Part shown: positions 1 through 9,325 of the stretch, in pieces
Layout: each line of letters begins with the position of its first letter
How positions within the stretch are numbered: the stretch's first letter is position 1
Origin: Taklimakanibacter deserti
GTDB lineage: Bacteria > Pseudomonadota > Alphaproteobacteria > Rhizobiales > Aestuariivirgaceae
Reading direction: 5' to 3'
Length of the DNA: 64,000 nucleotides
Assembly (NCBI GenBank): GCA_003574785.1
Contig: QORU01000003.1
Location: forward strand, 310,001-374,000
Program-made: the position numbers and the translations under genes
Notes under the pieces: generated by a model
Databases searched by the model: none
The model's input: only the letters and a program-made list of their open reading frames with translations
What the model was told of the DNA's origin: nothing

Positions 1-929
1 GATGCGCAATTGTCGGTCTCGCTCGGGCAGAAATTCCTCGATGCCGGCGCCCAAGTCATCACCGGCCTGCCTTTCCCGGACGCGCTCATCCCGATGACGA
101 CCATGGCCCAGACCTATGGCGTCACCGTCTATTCGGCACCCAATACGCAGGTCGAGATGCAGGAGCTCGGCACCGACAATTTCATCGCCGGCGCCGTTCC
201 CGATCCGATCAATGCCGCCGCCACCGCTGCGGTGGTCTACGGCAAGGGTGCGCGCAAGGCAGTGCTCCTTACTTCGGAAGATTCGGGCTCCTGGTCGGCC
301 AAGCTGCCGATCTGGTTCGGCGAGGCCTTTACCAAGGCCGGCGGTGAGGTGGTGGGCAAGCTCAGCTACAATTTCGGCATCTCCGACTGGTCGCCGCAGA
401 TCGCCAGCATCAAGGCGCTGCCCGACAAGCCCGATGTCATCCATGTGAGCGGCATATTGCCCGATGTCGGCATCCTCATTCGCCAGTTGCGCGCCAATGG
501 CTATGACGGCTGGATCGCGGGCTCCGACGGCTTCGATGATCCTTCGCTCGAAGCAACCGTCGGCAAGCCGCAAGATCTCGACAAGGTGGTCTTCGCCACC
601 CATGGCGTGATCGGCAATGGCGGCGCCATCGATCAGTTCCTCAAGGACTGCAAGGCGGGTGGCTTCAAGGTCAATGGCATCTTCGATGCGCTGGGCGGCG
701 ACATGGTGGCGGTGATCGCGGCGGCGGCGAAGAAGGCCGGCAGCGTCGACCCGGTGAAGCTGCGCGAGGCGATCCGTGCCCCCGGCGGCTATCCCGGCAT
801 CACCGCCGAGACCATCTCCTTCGCCGAGAAGAAGAGCTATCCGGTCAAGACCGTGCCGGTGATCGGCTTCAGCGAGGGCAAGCGCACGCTCATCACCGAT
901 GCCATGCCGCCCAACATCCCCTATCTGAA

Positions 930-933
<4 letters not shown>
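1..933 (+). CDS. Branched-chain amino acid-type ABC transporter substrate-binding protein (5' end outside window)
   Basis: Periplasmic type I binding protein of the LivK/LivJ class, which delivers an amino acid or related nitrogen compound to the permeases encoded downstream. The frame is already open at base 1 and has no signal peptide, so the start lies left of the window; 310 residues are visible. The visible part has the usual Rossmann-like lobe pattern (VVYGKGARKAVLLTSED, then DVIHVSGILPDVGILIRQLR) and ends PPNIPYLK. It is followed with a 4-base overlap by livF, so it belongs to the Liv operon. The substrate cannot be told from sequence. The neighbouring GS-like ligase and amidinohydrolase suggest a nitrogen compound rather than leucine itself (inference). 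Confidence 0.88.
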
Positions 934-1664
<731 letters not shown>

Positions 1665-1670
1665 CGGGCG

Positions 1671-2570
1671 ATGGACTATGCGATCCAGCAGATCCTCAAC
1701 GCGCTCGCCTTCGGCTCGGAATATGCGCTGATCGCGCTCGGCCTGGCGCTCGTCTATTCGATCATGAACCTCATGAATTTCGCCCATGGCGAGATCATCG
1801 CCTGTGCGGCTTATTCGATGTATCTGGCCCTCCTCATCGGGATCGGATCGCCCTGGCTCATCGCCCCCATCGCCATCGCTTCCGGCGCTCTCGTCGCCAT
1901 GTTGTTCGAGCGGATCGCCTTCCGCCCGGTGCGCCATTCGCCCACCACCACCGGCCTCCTCACCGCGCTCGGGGTCAGCATCGTGGTGCAAAACCTGCTC
2001 ACCCTGATGATCTCGCCGCGGCCCCGCGCGGTCCCGGTGTTCAGCGAGCTCTCGCGCACGATCTTCATCGGGCCCTACGCGGTGTCGCTGCTGCAGATCT
2101 TGGAGCTCGCCGTGGTGGCGATCGCGATCGGCGGTCTCGTATTGTTCCTCAAGCACTCGACGCTCGGCCTCGCCATCCGGGCGGCGACGCGGGAATTCTC
2201 GACCGTGCGGCTGATGGGCATCCGCGCCAACCGCGTGATCGCCACGGCCTTCGCGCTTTCGGGGCTGCTCGCCGGCATTGCCGCGATCTTCATCGTGGCG
2301 CGGCGCGGCAGCATCGATCCGACCTTCGGATTCCAGCCGGTGATCAAGGCATTCATCGCCTGCGTGATCGGCGGCTTCGGATCGCTCGGCGGTGCCGTCC
2401 TCGGCGGCATGCTGCTGGGCTTCCTCGATGTGGCGATCATCGCTCTCCTGCCATCCGACTATGGCGGCCTGCGCGACGCCATCGCCTACAGCATCATCGC
2501 CGCCTTGCTGGCCTTAAGGCCGGATGGCCTCCTCGGCCGCAAGGTCGAGCTCGGCGACAAGGAGATCTGA
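1671..2570 (+). CDS. livH: Branched-chain amino acid ABC transporter permease LivH
   Basis: Inner-membrane permease of the Liv family, 299 residues, hydrophobic throughout with about eight membrane segments. It carries typical LivH features near the N-terminus (ALIALGLALVYSIMNLMNFAHGE) spread over residues 20-43, the RAATRE cytoplasmic loop that contacts the ATPase (about residues 169-175), and FGSLGGAVLGG near 239-249. It pairs with LivM, whose start overlaps its stop by one base. Translation is probably coupled through the AAGGAG just before that junction. Confidence 0.94.
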   Translation: MDYAIQQILNALAFGSEYALIALGLALVYSIMNLMNFAHGEIIACAAYSMYLALLIGIGSPWLIAPIAIASGALVAMLFERIAFRPVRHSPTTTGLLTALGVSIVVQNLLTLMISPRPRAVPVFSELSRTIFIGPYAVSLLQILELAVVAIAIGGLVLFLKHSTLGLAIRAATREFSTVRLMGIRANRVIATAFALSGLLAGIAAIFIVARRGSIDPTFGFQPVIKAFIACVIGGFGSLGGAVLGGMLLGFLDVAIIALLPSDYGGLRDAIAYSIIAALLALRPDGLLGRKVELGDKEI

Positions 2571-3634
2571 TGATGCAGACGACCTGGTCGCGTTCTCTCA
2601 TCGGCGGATTGGTGACGGCGCTGCCCGTCATCCTCATCGGGCTCATCATCTGGCTCTACGCGCCCCTCTATCTGATGCGCATCGCCTTCGCGGCCTATGT
2701 CAATCTGCTCATCGTGCTGGGCTTGCAGATCTTCATGGGCAATTCGCTGGTCGCCAATCTGGGGCAGGGCGCCTTTGCCGGCATCGGCGCTTATTCGGTG
2801 GCGATCCTCGCCACGCCCATCGCGATGAAGAAGATGTCCATCCCGGATGCGCCTTTCGGCCTTGCCGATATCGCTCTCCATCCAGCGCTTGCCGCGGGCG
2901 CAGGCCTCGGCATCGCCGGGGTGATCGCCGCCCTCACCGGCCTCGTCATCGCGAGGTTGTCGGGCGAGGCCGCAACCATCGTCACCTTCAGCCTGATGAT
3001 GGTCGTGCATTCGATCTTCATCCACTGGACCGACCTGTTCAAGGGCGCGCAGGCCTTCTTCGGCATACCGCAAGTGGTGGGGCTGCCGAGCGCCATCGCC
3101 GCGGCGGCCTTCGCCATCGTCATCGCGCGGCTGTTCAAGGACAGTGCGGCGGGCCTGCAATTGCGCGCCAGTGCCGAAAGCCTGCTTGCGGCGCGCGCTT
3201 TCGGCGTCAATGTCTTCAGGCTGCGCCTCATCGCCTGGATCGTCGGCGCCTTGATGTGCGCCGCGGGCGGCATGCTCTATGCCTTCTTCATGGGCACGAT
3301 CAATGCCCGCGCCTTCCATTTCGAGCTGGTGATGACGACGCTCGCCATGCTGATCCTGGGCGGCATGCGCACGGTATCGGGCGCCGTCTTCGGCTGCGCG
3401 GTGCTGGCTCTCCTCCTCGAGGCGATCCGCAGCATCGAGAGCGGCGTCAGCATCGCCGGCGTCGAGCTTCCGCAGCTCCTCGGCCTGTCGGGCCTCGCCA
3501 TGGGCGCCATCATCGTCCTCGGCATGACCTTCCGGCCGCGCGGGATTTTTGTCAGGCTGGAGCTCGACGAGCTTCTTAGGCGACTGCCCGGTCGCGCCAA
3601 ACCGGCCTCTAGCAAAGAAGGACAGCGTGCATGA
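2570..3634 (+). CDS. livM: Branched-chain amino acid ABC transporter permease LivM
   Basis: Second Liv permease, 354 residues, with many membrane segments. The family motif LGLQIFMGNSLVANLGQGAF (about residues 44-63) and the loop LRASAESLLAARAFGVNVF (about 197-215) are visible. No ATPase domain is fused to it, so LivG must be encoded elsewhere. The next gene starts inside its stop codon (ATGA overlap), which ties the GS-like ligase to the transporter in one transcript. ATG codons at 2570 and 2573 are both usable; the second is better spaced from AAGGAG. Confidence 0.93.
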   Translation: MMQTTWSRSLIGGLVTALPVILIGLIIWLYAPLYLMRIAFAAYVNLLIVLGLQIFMGNSLVANLGQGAFAGIGAYSVAILATPIAMKKMSIPDAPFGLADIALHPALAAGAGLGIAGVIAALTGLVIARLSGEAATIVTFSLMMVVHSIFIHWTDLFKGAQAFFGIPQVVGLPSAIAAAAFAIVIARLFKDSAAGLQLRASAESLLAARAFGVNVFRLRLIAWIVGALMCAAGGMLYAFFMGTINARAFHFELVMTTLAMLILGGMRTVSGAVFGCAVLALLLEAIRSIESGVSIAGVELPQLLGLSGLAMGAIIVLGMTFRPRGIFVRLELDELLRRLPGRAKPASSKEGQRA

Positions 3635-5034
3635 CCACGGATTTCGCAAGCCTTGTGGCCGAACGCAAGGACAGGCTGCAGCAGCTCCACAAGGAGCTCA
3701 CCGCCAAGGGGGTGCGTTTCATCAATGTACATATGCCGGAAGTGAATGGCGTCTTCCGCTCGAAGACCGCGCCCTTCAAGCTCTCCTATAATGGCGATGC
3801 GCTCAATGCCATTCTCTATTGCGTCGCCCATAGCGACGGCGCGCCCACCGGCGTGCCGGTATTTCCGGGGCCGATCAGCAATGACGACAATGGCTATCCC
3901 AACATCATGGCGCTGCCCGATCCCGCAAGCGTGCGCCAGCATGGCTGGGACCCGCGCTTCGCCTCGGTTATCCTCAATTCCTTCAATCTCGACGGCAGCC
4001 GCTGCGCGCTCGATCCGCGCGCCATATTGAAGGACCTGGAGGAGCGCTCGCTGGCGCTGGGCTATGAGCCGCGCTTCGCGCTGGAATACGAGTTCGGCAT
4101 TTTCCATGCCGATCACGAGCTGATGCGCGCCGGGCGCTATCGCGAGCTCAAGCCCTGGGGCCATTCCTACATCAATTACGACCTGGTGCGCGGCGGCAAT
4201 TATCAGAATTTCATCGCCGACTTCATCGAACGCATGGCGAGCATCGGCATCGGCGTCGCCTCGATGGTCACCGAATATGGCTATGGCATGTATGAATTCG
4301 CGCTGACGCCGAAGCCGGCACTCGAAGCGGCCGACGACGCCATGCGCGCCAAGCTGCACTTGCGCGAATTCTGCGCCGAGCACGGGCTCGTCGCCACCTT
4401 CATGACGCGCTTCCAACCGCCGGGCCGCGAGAGCGCCTGCGGCGGCCATCACCATCAGAGCCTGTGGCGGGACGGCCGCAACGCTTTCGCGGCCGGACCC
4501 GGCAAGCTGTCGGAGGTGGGACAGCACTACACCGCAGGGCTGCTCAAGCATCTGCCGGAAACGCATCTCCTGTTCCGCCCGACGATCAATTCCTACCGCC
4601 GCTTCGACCGCGGCGCCTGGTCGCCCGAGGATGCCTCCTGGGGGTTCGAGAACCGTACCGCGGCGATCCGCGCCATCACGACGCCGACCGAGGATGTGGT
4701 CAGGCTCGAGCATCGCGTGTCCGGGGCGGACATCAATCCCTATCTCAGCGTCGCCGCGATGCTGGCCGCGGGCTTGGACGGGATCGAGAAGAAGATGATG
4801 CTCGAGCCGCCCGCCCCGGGCAATCCGTCGGCACTCGAGCGCCCGCCTCTGGCGCGCACGCTGCGGGAGTCGATCGAGGCCTTTCGCCATTCGGATTTCT
4901 GCCGACGCATCCTGGGTGCGGATTTCTGCTCGCACTATCTGATGAGCCGGGAAACCGAGCAGGAGGCTTTCGACAGTTGGATGGCGAGCCAGATCACCGA
5001 TTTCGAGTTCCAGCGCTATTTCATCGGCACTTAA
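3631..5034 (+). CDS. Glutamine synthetase family ligase (GlnA/PuuA-like)
   Basis: ATP-dependent carboxylate-amine ligase of the glutamine synthetase superfamily, 467 residues. Visible catalytic signatures are the metal-binding EYEFGIF (about residues 152-158), TEYGYGMYEFAL (about 219-230), the GGHHHQSL ATP-site motif (about 270-277) and NSYRRFDRGAWSPEDASWG (about 318-336). It lacks an obvious adenylylation-site tyrosine context and is embedded in a transporter operon. It is therefore more likely a catabolic gamma-glutamyl ligase for an amine (PuuA, N-methylglutamate or related type) than the housekeeping GlnA; this is inference. It overlaps livM by 4 bases and is convergent with the gene at 5048. 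Confidence 0.88.
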   Translation: MTTDFASLVAERKDRLQQLHKELTAKGVRFINVHMPEVNGVFRSKTAPFKLSYNGDALNAILYCVAHSDGAPTGVPVFPGPISNDDNGYPNIMALPDPASVRQHGWDPRFASVILNSFNLDGSRCALDPRAILKDLEERSLALGYEPRFALEYEFGIFHADHELMRAGRYRELKPWGHSYINYDLVRGGNYQNFIADFIERMASIGIGVASMVTEYGYGMYEFALTPKPALEAADDAMRAKLHLREFCAEHGLVATFMTRFQPPGRESACGGHHHQSLWRDGRNAFAAGPGKLSEVGQHYTAGLLKHLPETHLLFRPTINSYRRFDRGAWSPEDASWGFENRTAAIRAITTPTEDVVRLEHRVSGADINPYLSVAAMLAAGLDGIEKKMMLEPPAPGNPSALERPPLARTLRESIEAFRHSDFCRRILGADFCSHYLMSRETEQEAFDSWMASQITDFEFQRYFIGT

Positions 5035-5047
5035 AGCCTTGCTCTGA

Positions 5048-5503
5048 TTACCTGTGATCCTTGGAATCGCCACGCGTTACATGGGGCGTGATGCGGACCG
5101 CCCCCGAGGGATCGCGGACATAGCCGCGCACGCCGGCAAAGGAGATGGCGTGCCGGTCGAGCAAAGCGACGGCCTTGTCCTCGAGCCCTTGCGGCACATA
5201 GAGGAAGAAGTGCCGGTTGCCGGTCTCGGTCAGGTTGTCGGCGGCAAGCGAGCACGTCCGCCAGATCGCGACCTTGGCCTCATCGAGCGCTTCCTCGATC
5301 TCGCCGATCTCGCGCACCTCGCCCTTGGTGTTGACGATGACGATGTCGGGGAAATGCTCGGCTCCTTCGAAGGGGATCGAGCGGGTCGGGCGCTCCACAT
5401 TGGTCAAGGTCACATAATCGGCCGGCCAGTCCTTCTGGTCGTGGAAGGGAAAGCGGGTCCTGGCGATGTGCAAGACGACGGAATCGTGCTGTGAAATGGT
5501 CAT
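5048..5503 (-). CDS. Conserved hypothetical protein, 151 aa
   Basis: Soluble protein of 151 residues that I do not recognise. It has no signal peptide or membrane segment. The N-terminal half contains VLHIARTRFPFHDQKDWPADY, and the middle contains FPDIVIVNTKGEVREIGEIEE, which reads like an alpha/beta fold. It lies 10 bases downstream of the amidinotransferase-fold gene on the same strand and is probably co-transcribed with it. That pairing suggests a role in the same pathway; no reaction can be assigned. Confidence 0.75.
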   Translation of the reverse strand: MTISQHDSVVLHIARTRFPFHDQKDWPADYVTLTNVERPTRSIPFEGAEHFPDIVIVNTKGEVREIGEIEEALDEAKVAIWRTCSLAADNLTETGNRHFFLYVPQGLEDKAVALLDRHAISFAGVRGYVRDPSGAVRITPHVTRGDSKDHR

Positions 5504-5513
5504 GATCGTGCCT

Positions 5514-6518
5514 CTACACCGCGTCGCGGATCAAGGGCGACGTCGAACAATGCGGGCCGCCGCCACCCGAGCAGACGAGATCGTAAGGGATCGTGATCAC
5601 TTCGACGCCCTTGGCGCTCAGGCGATCGAGCGTGTAGTTGGAGGCGCCCTCGGTGATGATCACGCGGCGCGGCGCCACCGCGAGGCCGTTGATGATCCAG
5701 GGATTGTCCTCGTGATGCACCTCGACCGTCTCGATGCCGAGCGCCTTCAGCCGCTGCAGGAAATGAAAGGGAAGCTGTGCCGGATTCACCAGAGCGAGAT
5801 CCGGAGCGATCATCAGGAACTGGCCGTCAATATGGAGGCGATAGCCGGTGAGCTCGACCCGGATGAGCTCGACGCCCTGCGAGCGCAGCACTTCCTCGAT
5901 CTGGCGGGCACCTTCCTCATTGCCGCGCGAGGAGAGCGAGAAGACGGCGGTCTTGTCATTGATCCAGGCAAAGCTGCCGCCTTCGCCGATGGCGGTGCCG
6001 GAGAGGGTTCTGAGGATCGGGCAGCCGATGCGGGCGAGGGTGCGCGTCGCCTGCACTTCCTCGCCGCGCCGGATGCGCGATCCTAAGCGGGTGATGATGG
6101 CGCCGCCGCCGACGCCGATCACCACATCGCGGGTGTAGCAGGATTTCATGCGGCCGGGGCCGGCCTGATCGAGCATCACGATCTCGACGCCCTCGGCCTT
6201 GAGCAGCTTCACATAGGCATCGTGCTGGCGCTGCATGCCGGCGAGATCGGGGCCCTGATTGCCGCGCCAGTACCAGCCTTCCTGGATATCGCCAAAGGCG
6301 CCCATCTCCAGGCGCTTCGACGTATCGACGACGTTCACTTCCGGACCCGGGCGGTGCATGAGCACGACGCGCAGGCGCCCGACATCATTGGTGCAGCCCC
6401 ACGGCCTGCCCCACCAGCGTTTCAGCAGATCGGCATCTTCGAAGGCGGGCTCGGCTTCCGACGGGAAGATCTTGATCAGCTGGTTGTAGCGCCATTCATT
6501 TTCCGTCATCACGCTCAT
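5514..6518 (-). CDS. Arginine deiminase / amidinotransferase-fold hydrolase
   Basis: Member of the guanidino-group-modifying superfamily (dimethylarginine dimethylaminohydrolase, arginine deiminase, amidinotransferases), 334 residues. Expected catalytic elements are visible: SCYTRDVVIGVGGG (acidic residue), GEGGSFAWIND, YRLHIDGQF (catalytic His) and the nucleophilic Cys near the C-terminus in GGGGPHCSTSPL (about residue 324). I chose ATG 6518 (MSVMTENEW) because AGGGAGA lies about 8 bases upstream; the frame is open further upstream without a better start. The substrate is probably a guanidino or amidino compound taken up by the adjacent transporters (inference). Confidence 0.88.
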   Translation of the reverse strand: MSVMTENEWRYNQLIKIFPSEAEPAFEDADLLKRWWGRPWGCTNDVGRLRVVLMHRPGPEVNVVDTSKRLEMGAFGDIQEGWYWRGNQGPDLAGMQRQHDAYVKLLKAEGVEIVMLDQAGPGRMKSCYTRDVVIGVGGGAIITRLGSRIRRGEEVQATRTLARIGCPILRTLSGTAIGEGGSFAWINDKTAVFSLSSRGNEEGARQIEEVLRSQGVELIRVELTGYRLHIDGQFLMIAPDLALVNPAQLPFHFLQRLKALGIETVEVHHEDNPWIINGLAVAPRRVIITEGASNYTLDRLSAKGVEVITIPYDLVCSGGGGPHCSTSPLIRDAV

Positions 6519-6552
6519 GGATATGTCTCCCTGATATTTTTCGAATTGGTCT

Positions 6553-7296
6553 TCAAATGCCGACGATCGGGTCGCCGCCATTGGGGCAGATGAGCTGGCC
6601 GGTCATGTAGCCGCCCTTTGGCCCCACGATGAACGCGATCCAGTCGGCGATCTCTTCGGGCTCGGCCCAGCGCTTCACCAGATTGAGGGCGGCCTCTTCA
6701 TCGAGCGCCTCCTGGCCGTAGCGCAGTGTCATGCCGGTGCGCACGACGCCCGGCGCCACTGCATTGACGAGAATGCCGAACGGCGCGAATTCGCGCGCCC
6801 AGGCCTTGGCGAAGCCCAGCACCGCCGCCTTGGCGGCGGCATAATGGCTCGAGCGCTCGAAGCCGACCTGGGCGCGGTTGGACGAGATATTGACGATGCG
6901 GCCGTATTTCTTCGCTTTCATCTCGGGTAGCACGGCCCTGGTCGCGGCGAGCGTGCCCCAGACATGGATGTCGAAGAGCCGCTCATAGGCCGCCCGGTCG
7001 ATGTCCTCGATGACGGCGTTGAAGCCCGGAACGCCGGCATTGTTGATGAGGATGTCGACGCCTCGCGCGGCGAGCACGCTTTCGCGCAAGCGGGCTTCAT
7101 CGGCGACGCTGTAGACGGCAGGATCGGCATTGCCACTCGCCTTGTGGATGAGCGCGACGACCTCGCTCACGCGGTCCACATCGACATCCTGCACGATGAC
7201 GCGCGCGCCGCCTGAAGCGAGCCTCAACGCGGTGGCGCGGCCGATGCCGCTGCCGGCGCCCGTCACCATGGCCGTGAGGCCGGAGAATTCCGTCAT
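6553..7296 (-). CDS. Short-chain dehydrogenase/reductase (SDR)
   Basis: NAD(P)-dependent classical SDR, 247 residues. The cofactor motif TGAGSGIG is near residues 11-18, NNAG follows VDILI, the active site has Ser then YAAAK (SSHYAAAK), and the C-terminus is the usual GGYMTGQLICPNGGD. The start at 7296 (MTEFSGL) is supported by AGGAAAGG upstream and by a 4-base overlap with the TetR gene. The frame continues upstream but only through the regulator. The substrate is unknown. Co-transcription with the TetR regulator and proximity to the hydrolase suggest one catabolic unit. Confidence 0.92.
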   Translation of the reverse strand: MTEFSGLTAMVTGAGSGIGRATALRLASGGARVIVQDVDVDRVSEVVALIHKASGNADPAVYSVADEARLRESVLAARGVDILINNAGVPGFNAVIEDIDRAAYERLFDIHVWGTLAATRAVLPEMKAKKYGRIVNISSNRAQVGFERSSHYAAAKAAVLGFAKAWAREFAPFGILVNAVAPGVVRTGMTLRYGQEALDEEAALNLVKRWAEPEEIADWIAFIVGPKGGYMTGQLICPNGGDPIVGI

Positions 7297-7940
7297 CGCC
7301 TGGCGCCTTTCCTGTCTGACCGGGGCCCGGTGATGACGCCGGGAAAGACGAGGCTCAGATAGCCTTCTTCGGCCTTCAGCATGTCCTCGATCGTCATCGT
7401 ATCGGAGGAGACGAGGCGGCCGAAATGCCAAGTGCCGATGTCGGTGATGAGATCGGCCAGCACGTCGACATCGACATCCTTCTTGATCCGCCCACGCTTC
7501 TGGAAGCCCGTCAGCATCTGCACATAATGCCGCTTGATCATGCGCTGGAAGCGCTCGGACAGGCGATGGGCCGGGCCGCCCGGCTCACGATAGGGCGAGG
7601 AGAGGATGACGCGCCAGCATTCGCGGTTCAGCGTTTGCAGCGCCTGGATCGCCAGAAGCTTCTCGAAGGCATGAATCGCTTCCGCGGGATCGGGCGGCGG
7701 GTTGCGCACCAAATCGCGGCGCTTGGGAAAGGCGGCGCGCACATGGCGCACCGCCAGCGCCATCAGGATATTCGGCTTGCTGGCGAAATAATTATAGACG
7801 GTGCCCGGCGCCACTTGCGCGCTCTCGGCGATCTCCTCGATGCGGGTCGCCTCATAGCCCCGCGAGGCGAAAAGCTCGGCCGCCACATTCAGCACCTGAT
7901 TGAAGCGGGTTTGCCTGTGCAGAGCGCGCAGCCCGGCCAT
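7293..7940 (-). CDS. TetR family transcriptional regulator
   Basis: 215-residue one-component regulator. The N-terminal helix-turn-helix lies in AAELFASRGYEATRIEEIAE followed by VAPGTVYNYFASK (residues about 19-55), and the C-terminal ligand-binding half is helical. It overlaps the SDR start by 4 bases. An inverted repeat sits about 50-85 bases upstream, between it and the divergent ABC operon at 8146, so it probably controls both directions (inference). Confidence 0.92.
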   Translation of the reverse strand: MAGLRALHRQTRFNQVLNVAAELFASRGYEATRIEEIAESAQVAPGTVYNYFASKPNILMALAVRHVRAAFPKRRDLVRNPPPDPAEAIHAFEKLLAIQALQTLNRECWRVILSSPYREPGGPAHRLSERFQRMIKRHYVQMLTGFQKRGRIKKDVDVDVLADLITDIGTWHFGRLVSSDTMTIEDMLKAEEGYLSLVFPGVITGPRSDRKGARR

Positions 7941-7990
7941 GGTCGAGTCCTTACCGAAAGATCATCGGCCGGATGATAACGCGGCTGAGA

Positions 7991-8024
7991 TTGAAGTCGA
8001 CTTCTTTTTTATACTTGACTTCAA
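7991..8024. promoter_or_regulatory. Inverted repeat, candidate TetR operator
   Basis: TTGAAGTC at 7991-7998 is repeated as GACTTCAA at 8017-8024. The first arm also forms a perfect 12-base palindrome GAAGTCGACTTC (7993-8004). The site lies in the 205-base gap between the divergent TetR gene and the transporter operon, the usual place for a TetR-family operator. An A/T-rich stretch between the arms could contain a promoter. Confidence 0.5.
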
Positions 8025-8145
8025 ATTTGACAGAGTGGACGCTAGGGACAGTCGACAAGGCCTATAAAGGGTCATGCCGCGTGCAAGACGATGGGAGAAG
8101 CTCGCCGCAATCGAAGGCGGCTAAAACCTACAAGGGAGAGGACAG

Positions 8146-9264
8146 ATGAAGAGACAGAGTTTCCAAGAAGACCTGATGGCGATCGCCGCCGGCGAAGTGA
8201 AGGCCGGGCGCCTCGACCGCCGCGATTTCCTGAGACTGACGGCGGCCGCAGGATCGCTGCCGGCCTTGGGCGTGCTCACCGGTGTCAAGCCTGCGTCGGC
8301 CCAAGCCAATGAGATCGTGCTTTCCAATTTCGGCGGCGATGCCGTCAATGGCATGAGCGAAGCCTGGGGCAAGCCCTTCACCGCCGATACCGGCATCCCG
8401 GTCAAGGTCGAGGGCGGCGTCCCGCTCGCCGGCAAGATCAAGGCGATGGTCGAATCGAAAGCCGTGGTGTGGGACGTCTGCGACGGCGACGGCTTCCTGT
8501 GCAACCAGCTCGGCAAGCAAGGCCTGCTCGACGAGGTGGACTACACGATCGTCGACAAGTCGAAGGTCCGCGAAGGCTGGGCCTGGCAGCACGGCATCGC
8601 CAACTACACCTACAGCTTCATCCTTGCCTATAAGAAGGAGCTGTTCCCCGACAAACCGCCGACCTATGCCGATTTCTTCGACACGAAGAAATATCCGGGC
8701 AAGCGCACCATGTGGAAATACCAGATGGGCGCCATGGAGGCTTGCCTGCTCGGCGACGGCGTCGCCCGCGACAAGCTCTATCCGGCCGATCTCGACCGCG
8801 CCATCGCCAAGGCGAAGACGCTCGGCGACGACGTCATCTATTGGGAATCGGGTGCCGAGAGCCAGCAGATGTTCCTCGACGGTGAAGTCGTCATGGGTAA
8901 TATCTGGAACACGCGCGCGAGCCTGCTCGAGCGCGACACCCAGGGCAAGGTCACCTGGACGTGGAATGACGGCCTCTATTGCCCGTCGTCCTTCGTGATC
9001 CCGAAAGGACACCCGGCGGCCAATGAGGCGGTGCAGAAGTTCCTGGCCTCGATCCTCGATCCCGACCGGCAGATCAAGCTCCTGTCGCTCCTCGGCAACG
9101 GCCCGACCAATCCGGCGGCGTCGGCGAAGCTGCCGCCCGAATTACGCCGCATCGATCCGGGTTATCCCGATAATGTCGCTGAGCAGGCGATCCGCAGCGA
9201 GGACTGGTATGAAAAGAATTACGACGCCGCCGTCGAGAAGTGGCTCGACGGCATAACCGGCTGA
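8146..9264 (+). CDS. Spermidine/putrescine-class ABC transporter substrate-binding protein (Tat-exported)
   Basis: Periplasmic binding protein of the PotD/PotF-like family 1 fold, 372 residues. It has a long N-region with a twin-arginine motif RRDFLR (residues 25-30), a hydrophobic stretch and a likely cleavage near ASA-Q (about 50-53). The mature part starts with NEIVLSNFGGD, typical of Pot-class binding proteins. A clear Shine-Dalgarno (GGGAGAGG) precedes the ATG. It is the first gene of an operon with two permeases, a deacetylase and an ATPase. A strong hairpin follows it, probably making it the most abundant product. The ligand is unknown. Confidence 0.92.
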   Translation: MKRQSFQEDLMAIAAGEVKAGRLDRRDFLRLTAAAGSLPALGVLTGVKPASAQANEIVLSNFGGDAVNGMSEAWGKPFTADTGIPVKVEGGVPLAGKIKAMVESKAVVWDVCDGDGFLCNQLGKQGLLDEVDYTIVDKSKVREGWAWQHGIANYTYSFILAYKKELFPDKPPTYADFFDTKKYPGKRTMWKYQMGAMEACLLGDGVARDKLYPADLDRAIAKAKTLGDDVIYWESGAESQQMFLDGEVVMGNIWNTRASLLERDTQGKVTWTWNDGLYCPSSFVIPKGHPAANEAVQKFLASILDPDRQIKLLSLLGNGPTNPAASAKLPPELRRIDPGYPDNVAEQAIRSEDWYEKNYDAAVEKWLDGITG

Positions 9265-9276
9265 TATCGAAAGCTG

Positions 9277-9306
9277 CCCGTTCGGACCGTTTTCGGTCCG
9301 AACGGG
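9277..9306 (+). other. Intercistronic hairpin after binding-protein gene
   Basis: Perfect 13-base stem (CCCGTTCGGACCG paired with CGGTCCGAACGGG) with a TTTT loop, located between the binding-protein stop and the permease start. No U-tract follows, so it is more likely an mRNA-stabilising or attenuating element that sets the binding protein to permease ratio than a full terminator. Confidence 0.7.
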
Positions 9307-9325
9307 ATTTCGCCAGGAGCCAGCC

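Noticed and set aside
3277..5073. Long minus-strand open frame of about 600 codons
   Set aside because: It is antisense to livM and the glutamine-synthetase-like gene, whose motifs are unambiguous; long antisense frames are expected in GC-rich DNA.
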